Part shown: in pieces, positions 17,334 to 25,723 of the stretch | Numbering within the stretch: position 1 is the first letter of the stretch | Layout: each line of letters begins with the position of its first letter | Assembly (NCBI RefSeq): GCF_001043915.1 | Contig: NZ_LABX01000014.1 | Span: 1-38,183 of the forward strand | Direction: 5' to 3' | Source of the DNA: Methylobacterium aquaticum | GTDB lineage: Bacteria; Pseudomonadota; Alphaproteobacteria; Rhizobiales; Beijerinckiaceae | Length of the DNA: 38,183 nucleotides | Notes under the pieces: generated by a model | What the model saw: the letters and a program-made list of their open reading frames with translations, nothing else | Database searches by the model: none | Told to the model about the DNA's origin: nothing | Made by a program: the position numbers and the translations under genes

Positions 17334-19934
17334 ATGGACGACGAGACCCGCGCCCCGAAGCCGGCCGCTCGCCGGCCCGAGACCGACCGCCGCCTCGACA
17401 CGCCCGTGGCCGAGAGTGCCAAGATCACGGGCAAAATCACGGGCAAGATCACCGGCAAGGCGAAGGCCGCGAAAGGCGACAAGACCAAGGTCAAGGCCGT
17501 CCTGGTCACGCCCGTGACGGCCCGCGCCAAGGAAACCGAGAAGCGAACCGAGAAGCGAGTGGAGACCGTCCTGGGCAAGAAGGCCAAGGCTAAGAGCAAG
17601 GGATCGGCTTCTGCCAAGGGATCGGCTTCTGCCAAGCCGAACGCACCCATCTCCCTGCGCGTCGCCGCCATGCAGGCGGCGGCCTCGCCCCGGATCTCCG
17701 GCCCGGCGCCGGGCCGTCCGGCGCGGCCCCCGGTGCCGGGCCGGGCCTACGCGGTCCATCCCGACGCCGTCGAGACCATCATGCGGGCCGAGCACGGCGA
17801 CCCCTTCGGCGTGCTGGGGCCGCACGAGACGGCGGAGGGCCAGTGGGAGATCCGCGCGGTGCTGCCCGAGGCCCGCGCGGCCACGGTGGTGATCGGCGAC
17901 ACCCGCGTGCCGATGGAGCGGCGCCACCCGGCGGGCTTCTTCGTCGCGAGCGTCGCGCATCCGCAGCGGCCGGATTACCGCCTCGCGGTCGAGGGCTGGG
18001 ACAACACCGAGCGCACCCGGCGCGACCCCTACGAGTATGGCGCGACCCTGACGCAAGCGGAGATCGACCTGCTGCGCGACGTCGGCAACGACGCCGTGCA
18101 ACGGGTGCTCGGCGCCCACGCCGTCGAGATCGGCGGCACGCCGGGCTTCCGCTTCGCGGTCTGGGCGCCCAATGCCCGCCGGGTCTCGGTGGTCGGCGAC
18201 TTCAACGAATGGGATGGCCGGCGCCACCCGATGCGGCTGTGGCAGGATGGCGGCGTCTGGGAGCTGTTCATCCCCGAGCTGAAGAAGGGCGGCCACTACA
18301 AGTTCGAGATCCGCGGGCCCGACGGGTCGCTTCTGCCGCTCAAGGCCGATCCGGTCGCCTTCGCGGCCCAGCAGCCGCCCGAGACCGCCTCGCGTCTCGA
18401 AGGTCTGCCGTCACCGGTCTGGCGCGACCAGGCGTGGATGCAGAGCCGCAACGCCCTCGATCATCGCCACGGCCCGATCTCGATCTACGAGGTCCATCTC
18501 GGCTCCTGGGCGCGGGTGCCCGAGGAGGGCAACCGCTACCTCACCTATCGCGAGCTGGCGGCCCGCCTGATCCCCTATGCCAAGGAGATGGGCTTCACCC
18601 ATATCGAGCTTCTGCCGATCACCGAGCATCCGTTCGACGGGTCCTGGGGCTACCAGCCGGTCTCGCTCTACGCGCCGACCAGCCGCTTCGGCTCGCCGGA
18701 GGATTTTTCGGAATTCGTCAACGCGGCGCACGAGGCCGGCATCGGCATCCTCCTCGACTGGGTGCCGGGCCACTTCCCCCTCGACGCCCACGGCCTCGGC
18801 CAGTTCGACGGCACTCATCTCTACGAGCATGCCGATCCGCGCCAGGGCTTCCACCAGGATTGGGGCACCTACATCTACAATTTCGGCCGCACCGAGGTCT
18901 CGGCCTTCCTGGCATCCAATGCCCGGTTCTGGCTCGAACACTACCATCTCGACGGGTTGCGGGTCGATGCGGTGGCGTCGATGCTCTATCTCGACTATTC
19001 CCGCCGGGCGGGCGAGTGGATCCCCAACCGGTACGGCGGCAACGAGAATCTCGAAGCCATCGATTTCCTGCGCAAGACCAACGAGGCCACCTACAGCCAT
19101 GCCCCTGGCACGATGACGGTGGCGGAGGAATCGACCTCCTGGCCCGGCGTCTCGCACCCGACCTATACCGGCGGCCTCGGCTTCGGTTTCAAGTGGAACA
19201 TGGGGTGGATGCACGACACCCTGCGCTTCATCTCGAAGGAGCCGGTGCATCGCCGCTACCACCACCACGATCTGACCTTCGGCCTGCTCTACGCCTTCTC
19301 CGAGAACTTCATCCTGCCCCTGTCCCATGACGAGGTGGTGCACGGGAAGGGATCGCTGATCGGCAAGATGCCGGGCGACCGCTGGCAGAAATTCGCGAAC
19401 TTACGCGCCTATTTCGGCTTCATGTGGGGGCATCCGGGCAAGAAGCTGCTGTTCATGGGCGGCGAGTTCGGCCAGGAGCGGGAGTGGAACCACAACCAGA
19501 GCCTGGACTGGCACCTGCTGGACGATCCTCTCCATGCCGGCCTGAAAGCCCTGGTGCGCGACCTCAACCATCTCTACGCCGCAACCCCGGCACTCTACGC
19601 CCGTGACACCGAGGCCGCCGGCTTCCAGTGGCTGGTGGCGGACGACGCGGAGAACAACGTCATCGCCTGGGCGCGCAAGGGCCGTGAGCCCGGCGAGATT
19701 GCCATCGTGGTCTCGAACTTCACCCCCATCGTGCGGCACGGCTACCGCATCGGTGTGCCGATGCCCGGCCATTACCGCGAGGCGTTCAACTCGGATGCCG
19801 AGGGCTATGGTGGCAGCAATGTCGGCAATTACGGCGGGGTCGACGCGGTGGCGGAGGCTTCGCACGGCCAGGATCACTCCCTGACCCTGTCGCTGCCGCC
19901 GCTTGCGACGCTGATCCTGGTGCGGCGGGGATAA
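17334..19934 (+). CDS. glgB: 1,4-alpha-glucan branching enzyme with lysine-rich N-terminal extension (GlgB)
   Basis: The 866-residue protein has a normal GlgB body from about residue 140 ([20 protein letters not shown]). Two CBM48-like N-domains follow ([32 protein letters not shown]), then the GH13 barrel ([19 protein letters not shown]) with Asp545 ([18 protein letters not shown]), Glu598 ([10 protein letters not shown]) and Asp666 ([10 protein letters not shown]). It makes alpha-1,6 branches in the glucan built by GlgE. Residues 1 to about 138 are unusual: rich in Lys, Ala, Pro and Arg, low in complexity, and containing in-frame DNA repeats. The start is ATG at 17334 with AGAGAGG upstream and 3 bases after treS. 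A later start would be needed to remove the extension; its codon use matches the body, so I keep it. It is the last gene of the cluster, and a hairpin follows. Confidence 0.95.
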   Translation: MDDETRAPKPAARRPETDRRLDTPVAESAKITGKITGKITGKAKAAKGDKTKVKAVLVTPVTARAKETEKRTEKRVETVLGKKAKAKSKGSASAKGSASAKPNAPISLRVAAMQAAASPRISGPAPGRPARPPVPGRAYAVHPDAVETIMRAEHGDPFGVLGPHETAEGQWEIRAVLPEARAATVVIGDTRVPMERRHPAGFFVASVAHPQRPDYRLAVEGWDNTERTRRDPYEYGATLTQAEIDLLRDVGNDAVQRVLGAHAVEIGGTPGFRFAVWAPNARRVSVVGDFNEWDGRRHPMRLWQDGGVWELFIPELKKGGHYKFEIRGPDGSLLPLKADPVAFAAQQPPETASRLEGLPSPVWRDQAWMQSRNALDHRHGPISIYEVHLGSWARVPEEGNRYLTYRELAARLIPYAKEMGFTHIELLPITEHPFDGSWGYQPVSLYAPTSRFGSPEDFSEFVNAAHEAGIGILLDWVPGHFPLDAHGLGQFDGTHLYEHADPRQGFHQDWGTYIYNFGRTEVSAFLASNARFWLEHYHLDGLRVDAVASMLYLDYSRRAGEWIPNRYGGNENLEAIDFLRKTNEATYSHAPGTMTVAEESTSWPGVSHPTYTGGLGFGFKWNMGWMHDTLRFISKEPVHRRYHHHDLTFGLLYAFSENFILPLSHDEVVHGKGSLIGKMPGDRWQKFANLRAYFGFMWGHPGKKLLFMGGEFGQEREWNHNQSLDWHLLDDPLHAGLKALVRDLNHLYAATPALYARDTEAAGFQWLVADDAENNVIAWARKGREPGEIAIVVSNFTPIVRHGYRIGVPMPGHYREAFNSDAEGYGGSNVGNYGGVDAVAEASHGQDHSLTLSLPPLATLILVRRG
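17421..17636 (+). repeat. In-frame short tandem repeats in the GlgB extension
   Basis: Three tandem arrays lie inside the extension: a 12-base unit three times with small variation at 17421-17456 (protein KITG x3), a perfect 12-base unit twice at 17535-17558, and a perfect 18-base unit twice at 17601-17636 (GSASAK x2). All unit lengths are multiples of three, so copy changes keep the frame. Confidence 0.9.
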
Positions 19935-19958
19935 GGAAGTCAAAGCCAGTAGAGGACT

Positions 19959-20002
19959 GGCACGGGATCCCTTCTCTCACTCGGGGGAAGGGATCCCGTG
20001 CC
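19959..20002 (+). terminator. Strong hairpin after glgB, probable cluster terminator
   Basis: A 15-bp perfect stem (19959-19973 with 19988-20002), containing GGGATCCC in each arm, closes a 14-base loop. It starts 25 bases after the glgB stop and is followed by TGTTCTTG, only weakly T-rich. It resembles a second hairpin at 28913-28942. Confidence 0.7.
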
Positions 20003-20149
20003 TGTTCTTGATCCGGTGGCGAGAATTCTGACCGGACTACGATCCCCCCACCGAAATATTGACGAGGCTCCGCCAACCTTGGCATCGCCGGCACAGAAGC
20101 GCTTAACCGAGAAACCCGAAGCCGCTTCGGCCCCCACCACCGATCTGCT

Positions 20150-21007
20150 ATGAACGCCTCAGTGATCGAGACGAGAGGCGTTTACTCCATGTTGACGGCG
20201 TTATCCAAGCAGTTGATGCCGCCATGGATGCAGTCCATGGCTCGGAAGGCCAAGTTGGAGCGCTCGCTGAAGACTTTCGAGCGGCGGGTGGTGTCGCATC
20301 GCTTCGGCGGGATCGAGCTGAAGGTCAACCTGTGCGATCCGGTCGGCGCCGAATGGTACGACCACGATTCCGGCAGCCTGGCGGAGATCACCTTTTTCAA
20401 GGAAAGCGGGGCGCTCAAGGACGGCGCGGTCGTGTTCGATCTCGGCGCGCATCAGGCCGTGGTGGCGTTGCAGCTCGCCACCCATGTCGGCCCCACGGGC
20501 CGGGTGGTGGCGCTCGAGGCCAATCCGCACAATGCGCGGGTCGCCAACGAGAACGTCGCCCTCAATGGCGCCCGCAACCTGACGATCCTGCACGCCGCTG
20601 CGGCGAGTGAGGACGGGGTGCTGGAGTTCAACGAGAGCCTGAACGGCCAGGTCGACGGCGGTGCCGGCACCCATGGCAAGGTCCAGGTGAAGAGCCGCTC
20701 GATCGACAGCCTGGTGGCCGAGTTCGGCACGCCGGACATCGTCTACGTCGATGTCGAAGGCTTCGAATGCGCGGTTTTGGACGGGGCCGGTGCCACGCTC
20801 GACAGGATCCCGAACTGGTTCATCGAGGTCCATGGCGGCGCCGGCCTCGAGAAGTTCGGCGGCTCGGTCGACACGCTGCTCGGTTACTTCCCCGCCGACC
20901 GGTTCAAGCGCCACTTCTGCCGCTCGGACGAGGGACCGTTCGTTCCCTTGAGCGAGACCGGCTCGCTCGACGGCACGCGCTGGTTCTTCATCGCCACGCG
21001 GATCTAA
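20150..21007 (+). CDS. FkbM family SAM-dependent methyltransferase
   Basis: 285 residues. The SAM-binding motif I is VFDLGAHQAVVALQLA (Asp97), followed by GRVVALEANPHNARVANENVALNG (acidic residue binding the ribose) and, near the end, PDIVYVDVEGFECAVLDGA, the hallmark VDVEGxE of FkbM proteins. FkbM-type enzymes methylate sugar hydroxyls or other small molecules, often in surface polysaccharide or secondary metabolism; the acceptor cannot be told here. The ATG at 20150 has no clear ribosome-binding site. An ATG at 20189 (MLTALSKQL) has GAGAGG 10 bases upstream and may be the true start, giving 272 residues. There is no polysaccharide gene next to it. An imperfect hairpin (21012-21039) follows the stop. 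Confidence 0.85.
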   Translation: MNASVIETRGVYSMLTALSKQLMPPWMQSMARKAKLERSLKTFERRVVSHRFGGIELKVNLCDPVGAEWYDHDSGSLAEITFFKESGALKDGAVVFDLGAHQAVVALQLATHVGPTGRVVALEANPHNARVANENVALNGARNLTILHAAAASEDGVLEFNESLNGQVDGGAGTHGKVQVKSRSIDSLVAEFGTPDIVYVDVEGFECAVLDGAGATLDRIPNWFIEVHGGAGLEKFGGSVDTLLGYFPADRFKRHFCRSDEGPFVPLSETGSLDGTRWFFIATRI

Positions 21008-21011
21008 TCCG

Positions 21012-21039
21012 CGAGGCTCCGGCGCAAGCCGGAACCTCG
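21012..21039 (+). other. Imperfect hairpin after the FkbM gene
   Basis: CGAGG and CCGGC pair with GCCGG and CCTCG around the loop GCAA, with one 2x2 mismatch in the stem. It starts 5 bases after the stop. There is no T run, so it is a terminator-like or RNA 3'-end stabilising structure at best. Confidence 0.5.
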
Positions 21040-21121
21040 GCCTTGCAACCGCCACGGCTTGCGCCGGGGCGTTCGGCTTGCGATGCCTGGGCCTCCCCGT
21101 CCCATCCGGTGAGGCACCCGC

Positions 21122-22330
21122 ATGACCGTCCCGCCCCTGCCCGACACGATGCCGCCGGTGAGCCGCGAGGCGGCCGGAGTGCTGCCGAGCGGCATCGGCG
21201 AACTCGTGGCCTACGGCGTCGAGCGGCCCGGCCTGATCCCGCTCTGGGTCGGGGAGGGCGACCGGGCGACGCCGGCCTTCATCGGCGAGGCGGCGCAGCG
21301 GGCGCTGCGCGACGGCGCCACCTTCTACACCCGGATGCTCGGCATCCCGCCCCTGCGCGAGGCCCTGGCCGAGTACGTCTCGCGGCTCTACGGCGATCCG
21401 GTCGGCCCCGAGCGGTTCTTCGTGACGGTGGGGGGCATGCATGCCTTCCATACCGCGATCCGCATCGCCGCGGAGCCCGGCGACGAGGTGGTGCTGCCGA
21501 CCCCGACCTGGTCGAACTTCTTCGGCGCGGTCGCCATGCAGGGGGCGAGGCCCGTCCCGGTGCCGATGCAGTTCGACGCCCGTGCCGGCTGGAGCCTCGA
21601 TATCGGGCGGATCGAGGCGGCGATCACCCCGCGCACCCGCGCCATCGTCCTCAACACCCCGGCGAACCCGACCGGCTGGATCGCGACCCGGGCCGATCTC
21701 GCAGCGGTGCTGGCGATCGCCCGGCGCCATCGCCTGTGGATCGTCGCCGACGAGATCTATGGCCGGTTCTGCTTCGATCCCGCCCACGAGGCTCTGGGCC
21801 GAGCGCCCTCGATCCGGGACGTCTGGCAGTCCGAGGACCGCGAGCGGGTGCTGTTCGTCCAGACCTTCTCCAAGAACTGGGCGATGACCGGTTGGCGCAT
21901 CGGGTGGCTGGAGGGACCGGCGGCGATCGGCCGGATCGTCGACGGCCTCGTCCTCTACGGCACGTCGGGAGTCGCCACCTTCCTTCAGCACGCCGCCGTC
22001 ACGGCGATCCGGGAGGGCGAAGCCCTGGTGGCCGAGCAGGTCGCGCAGGCCCGTGCCGGGCGGGCGATCGTCTGCGAGGCGTTGGGGGCGGTGCCCGGCG
22101 TCGAGCTGCCGGCGCCCGCCGGGGCGTTCTACGCCTTCCCGCGGGTGCCGGCCGAGCCGCAGGATATCCGCCTCGCCAAGCGCATTGTCGATCAGGCGAA
22201 TGTCGGCCTCGCCCCCGGCTCGGCCTTCGGACCCGGCGGCGAGGGCTTTTTGCGATTGTGCTTCGCCCGCTCCGCCGCCGACCTCACCGAGGCGATGCGC
22301 CGGATGGTGCCGGTGCTGACGCCGCGGTGA
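21122..22330 (+). CDS. PLP-dependent class I/II aminotransferase
   Basis: 402 residues of fold-type I aminotransferase (AspC-like group). Visible are YTRMLGIPPLREALAEYV (N-terminal substrate region), VTVGGMHAFHTAIR (PLP phosphate region), LPTPTWSNF, LNTPANPTGW (Asn that contacts PLP), VADEIYGRF (Asp/Tyr on the pyridine ring), TFSKNWAMTGWRIGW (Schiff-base Lys251) and FLRLCFARS (Arg binding the alpha-carboxylate). Members transaminate aspartate, aromatic or branched amino acids; specificity cannot be read from this sequence. It starts with ATG at 21122 preceded by GGTGAGG and appears to be a single-gene unit. It converges with the PhnA-like gene, the stops being about 9 bases apart. Confidence 0.9.
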   Translation: MTVPPLPDTMPPVSREAAGVLPSGIGELVAYGVERPGLIPLWVGEGDRATPAFIGEAAQRALRDGATFYTRMLGIPPLREALAEYVSRLYGDPVGPERFFVTVGGMHAFHTAIRIAAEPGDEVVLPTPTWSNFFGAVAMQGARPVPVPMQFDARAGWSLDIGRIEAAITPRTRAIVLNTPANPTGWIATRADLAAVLAIARRHRLWIVADEIYGRFCFDPAHEALGRAPSIRDVWQSEDRERVLFVQTFSKNWAMTGWRIGWLEGPAAIGRIVDGLVLYGTSGVATFLQHAAVTAIREGEALVAEQVAQARAGRAIVCEALGAVPGVELPAPAGAFYAFPRVPAEPQDIRLAKRIVDQANVGLAPGSAFGPGGEGFLRLCFARSAADLTEAMRRMVPVLTPR

Positions 22331-22339
22331 CGTGCAGCC

Positions 22340-22636
22340 TCACCGCTTGCGCACGAACTCCGTGCGCAGCACCAGGCCCTTGATCGTGTCGTGCCGGCAA
22401 TCGATCTCGTCGGCGTTGTCGGTGAGCCGGATCGAGCGGATCACCGTGCCCTGCTTGAGGGTCTGGTTGGCGCCCTTGACCTTCAGGTCCTTGATCAGGG
22501 TGACGGAATCGCCGTCGTTCAGCAGGTTGCCGGAGGCGTCGCGCACCTCCCGGGTCGCGGCTGTCGTCATCTCGCTCGCCGGGCGCCACTCGCCCGTCGC
22601 CTCGTCATACACGTAATCGTCGTCCGCACCCGTCAC
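22340..22636 (-). CDS. PhnA/YjdM-like protein lacking the zinc ribbon
   Basis: 98 residues. The C-terminal 70 (REVRDASGNLLNDGDSVTLI, then KDLKVKGANQTLKQGTVIRS, ending LVLRTEFVRKR) closely match the PhnA domain of E. coli YjdM. In that protein a four-Cys zinc ribbon precedes the domain. Here the N-terminus (DDDYVYDEATGEWRPASE) keeps the tyrosine/tryptophan pattern but has no cysteine pair. The old link to phosphonate use is doubtful for this family, so no function is claimed. The start is GTG at 22636, chosen because GGAGGAGGG lies 6 bases upstream on the minus strand. It stands alone, downstream of nothing in the same direction except the CDF gene on the same strand, whose 3' end lies 68 bases away. 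Confidence 0.85.
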   Translation of the reverse strand: MTGADDDYVYDEATGEWRPASEMTTAATREVRDASGNLLNDGDSVTLIKDLKVKGANQTLKQGTVIRSIRLTDNADEIDCRHDTIKGLVLRTEFVRKR

Positions 22637-22703
22637 GCCGGTCCCTCCTCCGTTACGTCGGCGTTCTCACCGGCGGGGGTGGTTCCCCGCAAGGGGCCTC
22701 ACC

Positions 22704-23591
22704 TCAAATAACCGGTAAGCCGCGCTGCTTGGCCTCTTCCGCCGGCTCGACGTGGATCGTCACCACGGCGCCCGCGACCGCTCCCGCGATCGCGGCTTCG
22801 AGCCGGTCGCAGATCGCGTGCGATTCCGCCACCGTCATCTCGCCCGGCACCACGAGATGGAAATCGATGAAGGTGACCTGGCCGGCATGGCGGGTGCGGA
22901 CGTCGTGGGCCTCCAGCGCGCCCTCGCCGTGCTCGGAGATCAGCCGGCGGATCTGCCCCACCATCTCGGCTGGGGCGGCCTGGTCCATCAGGCCGCTCAC
23001 CGAATCGCGCACCATGGCGCCGCCCGACCACAGGATGTTGAGCGCCACCACCACGGCGATGACCGGATCGAGGATCGCCCAGCCGGTCGCGGTGGCGAGC
23101 CCGAGCCCGATCAGCACGCCGCCGGAGGTGAACACGTCGGCCAGCACGTGCTTGCCGTCCGCCACCAGGGCCGGCGAGCGCCAGTCGCGGCCGCGCCGCA
23201 CCAGCATCACGCCCCAGACGAGGTTGATCGCCGTCGCGAGCCCGTTCACCGCCACGCCGACGAGTGGCGCGTCGAGCGTCTTGGGCGCCTGGATCGCGTC
23301 GTAGGCATCGCGCAGGATCACCACCGCGGCGACGATGATCAGCGCGCCCTCGATCACCGCCGAGAAGTATTCGGCCTTGTGGTGGCCGTAGGGGTGGTTC
23401 TGGTCCGCGGGTTGGGCGGCGACGCGCAACGCCACGAAGGCCGTCATCGCCGCCACGACGTTGATGATGCTCTCGAGCGCGTCCGAATAGAGCGCGAGGC
23501 TGCCGGTGATCCACCACGCGCCGAACTTGAGGGCGAGCACCAGGAGCCCGACCCCGGCGCTGGCGAGGGCGGCGGCTTGCGCACGTTCCAT
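22704..23591 (-). CDS. Cation diffusion facilitator (CDF) family metal transporter
   Basis: 295 residues, an inner-membrane divalent metal/proton antiporter. About six membrane spans are visible in the first 200 residues, then a cytoplasmic ferredoxin-like domain (HAGQVTFIDFHLVVPGEMTV, CDRLEAAIAG, VTIHVEPAEEA). Diagnostic motifs are QPADQNHPYGHHKAEYFSA after TM2 and the TM5 metal-site pair His148/Asp152 (KHVLADVFTSGG). In TM2 the canonical Asp pair of YiiP-like proteins aligns by eye with Glu40 and Asn44 (SDALESIIN), so the metal is uncertain. The start is ATG at 23591 (MERAQAAALA); the ribosome-binding site is weak. The 212 bases upstream carry a perfect 20-bp palindrome (23778-23797) that may be an operator. 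Confidence 0.92.
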   Translation of the reverse strand: MERAQAAALASAGVGLLVLALKFGAWWITGSLALYSDALESIINVVAAMTAFVALRVAAQPADQNHPYGHHKAEYFSAVIEGALIIVAAVVILRDAYDAIQAPKTLDAPLVGVAVNGLATAINLVWGVMLVRRGRDWRSPALVADGKHVLADVFTSGGVLIGLGLATATGWAILDPVIAVVVALNILWSGGAMVRDSVSGLMDQAAPAEMVGQIRRLISEHGEGALEAHDVRTRHAGQVTFIDFHLVVPGEMTVAESHAICDRLEAAIAGAVAGAVVTIHVEPAEEAKQRGLPVI

Positions 23592-23777
23592 GACGATGTT
23601 CCGAGAGGCAAGGGCGATGCCGCAGGGCCGGACCCGGTGTCTCTCACGACACGCCGATCGCCGAAATTGCCCGATCAGGCAGCGTCGGCGGAACGGAAGC
23701 GGTGTGAGCGGCACGAGGTCCGCTGCGGCGCGGCGCCGCTCCCATAAGGCGCGTGCCCCGGGAAGGCCACAGCACAG

Positions 23778-23797
23778 GTCATAGCCCGGGCTATGAC
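23778..23797. promoter_or_regulatory. Perfect 20-bp palindrome between the 68-residue gene and the CDF gene
   Basis: GTCATAGCCCGGGCTATGAC is fully self-complementary with no spacer. It lies 7 bases after the 3' end of the small gene and 187 bases before the CDF start, both on the minus strand. It could be a dimeric repressor operator or, in RNA, the hairpin ending the small gene. There is no T run. Confidence 0.5.
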
Positions 23798-23803
23798 GTA
23801 CCG

Positions 23804-24010
23804 TCAGGCGCTGGCCGGCCGGCCCGATGCCGAGCGGGCCTGCTCGCGCAGGCGGCTCACCTGGGCCCGCGCCCGGGCCGTGGCGGCCTTGCGGCTGTAG
23901 TGGCGGCGCAGGATGCCGAAGCGGGCGGCGGCCGCGAGGCTCTCCAGCCGCTCCGCTTCGCACTCCCACCAGACGACCAACTCGGCATCGAGAGTCGGAT
24001 GGCTGGGCAT
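23804..24010 (-). CDS. Small hypothetical protein, 68 residues
   Basis: I recognise no family. The start ATG at 24010 is preceded on the minus strand by AAGGAGG at 6-base spacing, one of the best ribosome-binding sites in the window, which is the main reason to believe the gene. The product is soluble, helix-prone and basic: an acidic start (LDAELVVWWECEAERLESL) followed by an Arg/Ala-rich helical stretch (HYSRKAATARARAQVSRL). It has no signal peptide or membrane span. It lies upstream of the CDF transporter on the same strand, separated by 212 bases with a perfect palindrome, so it probably has its own transcript. Confidence 0.65.
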   Translation of the reverse strand: MPSHPTLDAELVVWWECEAERLESLAAAARFGILRRHYSRKAATARARAQVSRLREQARSASGRPASA

Positions 24011-24339
24011 GACGGACCTCCTTCAGGCGGGACGACGCCGTCTCAGATGGGGCGCCGCCCTGCCGCATGCCATGCCTCGTGCGGTGCAGCACGGATGGCG
24101 GCCCGGCCCGCTCCGCCGGCCCGCCGCCGCGTAATCCCGACGAACATCGCTGTAGAGGTCGCGGGGAAACATCATGGAAGTATGCGTATTCATGCAAACG
24201 GCATCAAGTGCCGCTTTTTGAGGCGTTGTTGCAACGCAGCGTAGAGGGTATCCGCCGGGATGCGGAGCAATGTTAATAGATTTTATACGTATTTATTGCA
24301 TTTTCTTGGCGAAATTCGATGCCTGGCAGGACAATTTTC
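24011..24339. other. 329-base divergent intergenic region with AT-rich tract
   Basis: No gene is supported here. It separates the minus-strand 68-residue gene from the plus-strand chemoreceptor, so it should hold promoters for both. Positions about 24270-24307 are strikingly AT-rich for this genome (GTTAATAGATTTTATACG and onward) and include the 8-bp palindrome ATACGTAT at 24285-24292. This is the most likely promoter or regulator-binding region for the chemoreceptor. I could not assign a specific sigma-factor motif. Confidence 0.6.
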
Positions 24340-25617
24340 ATGTTCAAGCGCCGATCTTCCAATGACGAACTTCTCGAAATCCTCGGGCACCACGCCGGCG
24401 TCGGTTTCTGGGACGCGATCCTGCATGCCGGCGACGCGATGCATCAGAAGAGCCGGTGGACATGGTCACAGGAGTTCCGGCGGTTGCTGGGATTCTCGGG
24501 CGAGCAGGATTTCCCGAACACGGTCCAGTCTTGGTCGGATCGTTTGCATCCCGACGACGCCGGGCGCACGCTGGATGCCTTCGCGGCCGCGCTGCGGAAC
24601 GTGGCGGACAAGGGCAGCTACGACGTCACCTATCGGCTGAAGACCAAGGACGGGAGCTATCGCTGGTTTCGCGCCACGGGGGGCGTGGCCCATGGTCCCG
24701 ACGGCGTGCCGCTGCGCGCCTGCGGCTCCCTGGTCGATGTTCACGCCACCGTCTCGGCGGAGCATGAGCGCAACAGCCGCATCAGCGCCCTGCTCGACCA
24801 GTTCGGCGGCGAGGCCGCCCAGATGACCGAATCCCTCGCCCAGGCCGCCACCGGGATGGAGGCGACGGCCCGGGCCATGGCGTCGATCGCCGAGCGCACC
24901 AGCCTGCGCTCGGCCGAGGCCGCGTCTGCCTCGGCACAGACCTCGGCGAATGTCGAGGCGGTCGCAGCGGCGATCGAGGAGCAGGCTTCGGCGATCCAGG
25001 GGCTGTCGGAGCGGGCCGAGCATTCGTCGCAGCTCGCCATCTCGGCCAGCGACAAGGCGACCCGGACCGACGCCATGGTGCAGAGCCTGTCGCAGGCGGC
25101 GGACCGGATCGGCGCCGTGGTCGGCATGATCAGCGCGCTCGCGAGCCAGACCAACTTGCTGGCGCTGAACGCCACGATCGAGGCGGCCCGGGCCGGCGAG
25201 GCCGGCCGCGGCTTCGCGGTCGTCGCCGCCGAGGTGAAGGAACTCGCCAACCAGACCGCCAAGGCGACGCAGGAGATCGGCGCGCAGATCGCCGAGATCC
25301 GGCAGGCGACCGGGACCGCGGTCGGAGCCATCGCGGAGATCGGCGGCGCGATCACCGACCTGCGCGATACGACCGACGCCATGATGCAGGCGACGCGGGA
25401 GCAGGGCGGGACGACGACCGAGATCGCCCGCAACGTCTCCGGGGCGGCGGCGGGCTCGCGCCAGGTCTCCGGCAATATCAGCGATGTCCGCCAGGTCGCC
25501 GCGGATGCCGACAGGGCCTCCGAGGAGGTGCTGGCCGCCGCCCGCGACCTCGCCGCCCGCGCCGGGCAGATCGGCGACACCATCCGCGGCTTCCTCGCCG
25601 AGGTCCGGGCGGCCTGA
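24340..25617 (+). CDS. Soluble PAS-domain methyl-accepting chemotaxis protein
   Basis: 425 residues with no membrane span. Residues about 12-135 form a PAS fold of the PAS_3 type ([65 protein letters not shown]). Residues about 160-420 form the signalling helical hairpin, with the conserved tip that binds CheA/CheW ([40 protein letters not shown]). A cytoplasmic PAS receptor usually senses redox, oxygen or an internal ligand; no haem- or FAD-specific residue is obvious. The ATG at 24340 ([12 protein letters not shown]) is chosen over 24319 because AGGA lies about 9 bases upstream. There is no che gene next to it, so it feeds a pathway encoded elsewhere. Confidence 0.92.
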   Translation: MFKRRSSNDELLEILGHHAGVGFWDAILHAGDAMHQKSRWTWSQEFRRLLGFSGEQDFPNTVQSWSDRLHPDDAGRTLDAFAAALRNVADKGSYDVTYRLKTKDGSYRWFRATGGVAHGPDGVPLRACGSLVDVHATVSAEHERNSRISALLDQFGGEAAQMTESLAQAATGMEATARAMASIAERTSLRSAEAASASAQTSANVEAVAAAIEEQASAIQGLSERAEHSSQLAISASDKATRTDAMVQSLSQAADRIGAVVGMISALASQTNLLALNATIEAARAGEAGRGFAVVAAEVKELANQTAKATQEIGAQIAEIRQATGTAVGAIAEIGGAITDLRDTTDAMMQATREQGGTTTEIARNVSGAAAGSRQVSGNISDVRQVAADADRASEEVLAAARDLAARAGQIGDTIRGFLAEVRAA

Positions 25618-25723
25618 CCGCTCGGCGACGGTCAGGCGAGTCGTCGGTCCGGACGCGCGTTTCTCCGATTCCATCCGCCCCCGGCCCATTGATCCGGCGG
25701 CGGAATCCTGGCTGAAGGGCCGG

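Noticed and set aside
22704..24197. CDF transporter starting far upstream, giving 497 residues.
   Set aside because: The added residues are Arg/Pro-rich, run through the 68-residue gene and the palindrome, and precede the normal CDF N-terminus at 23591.
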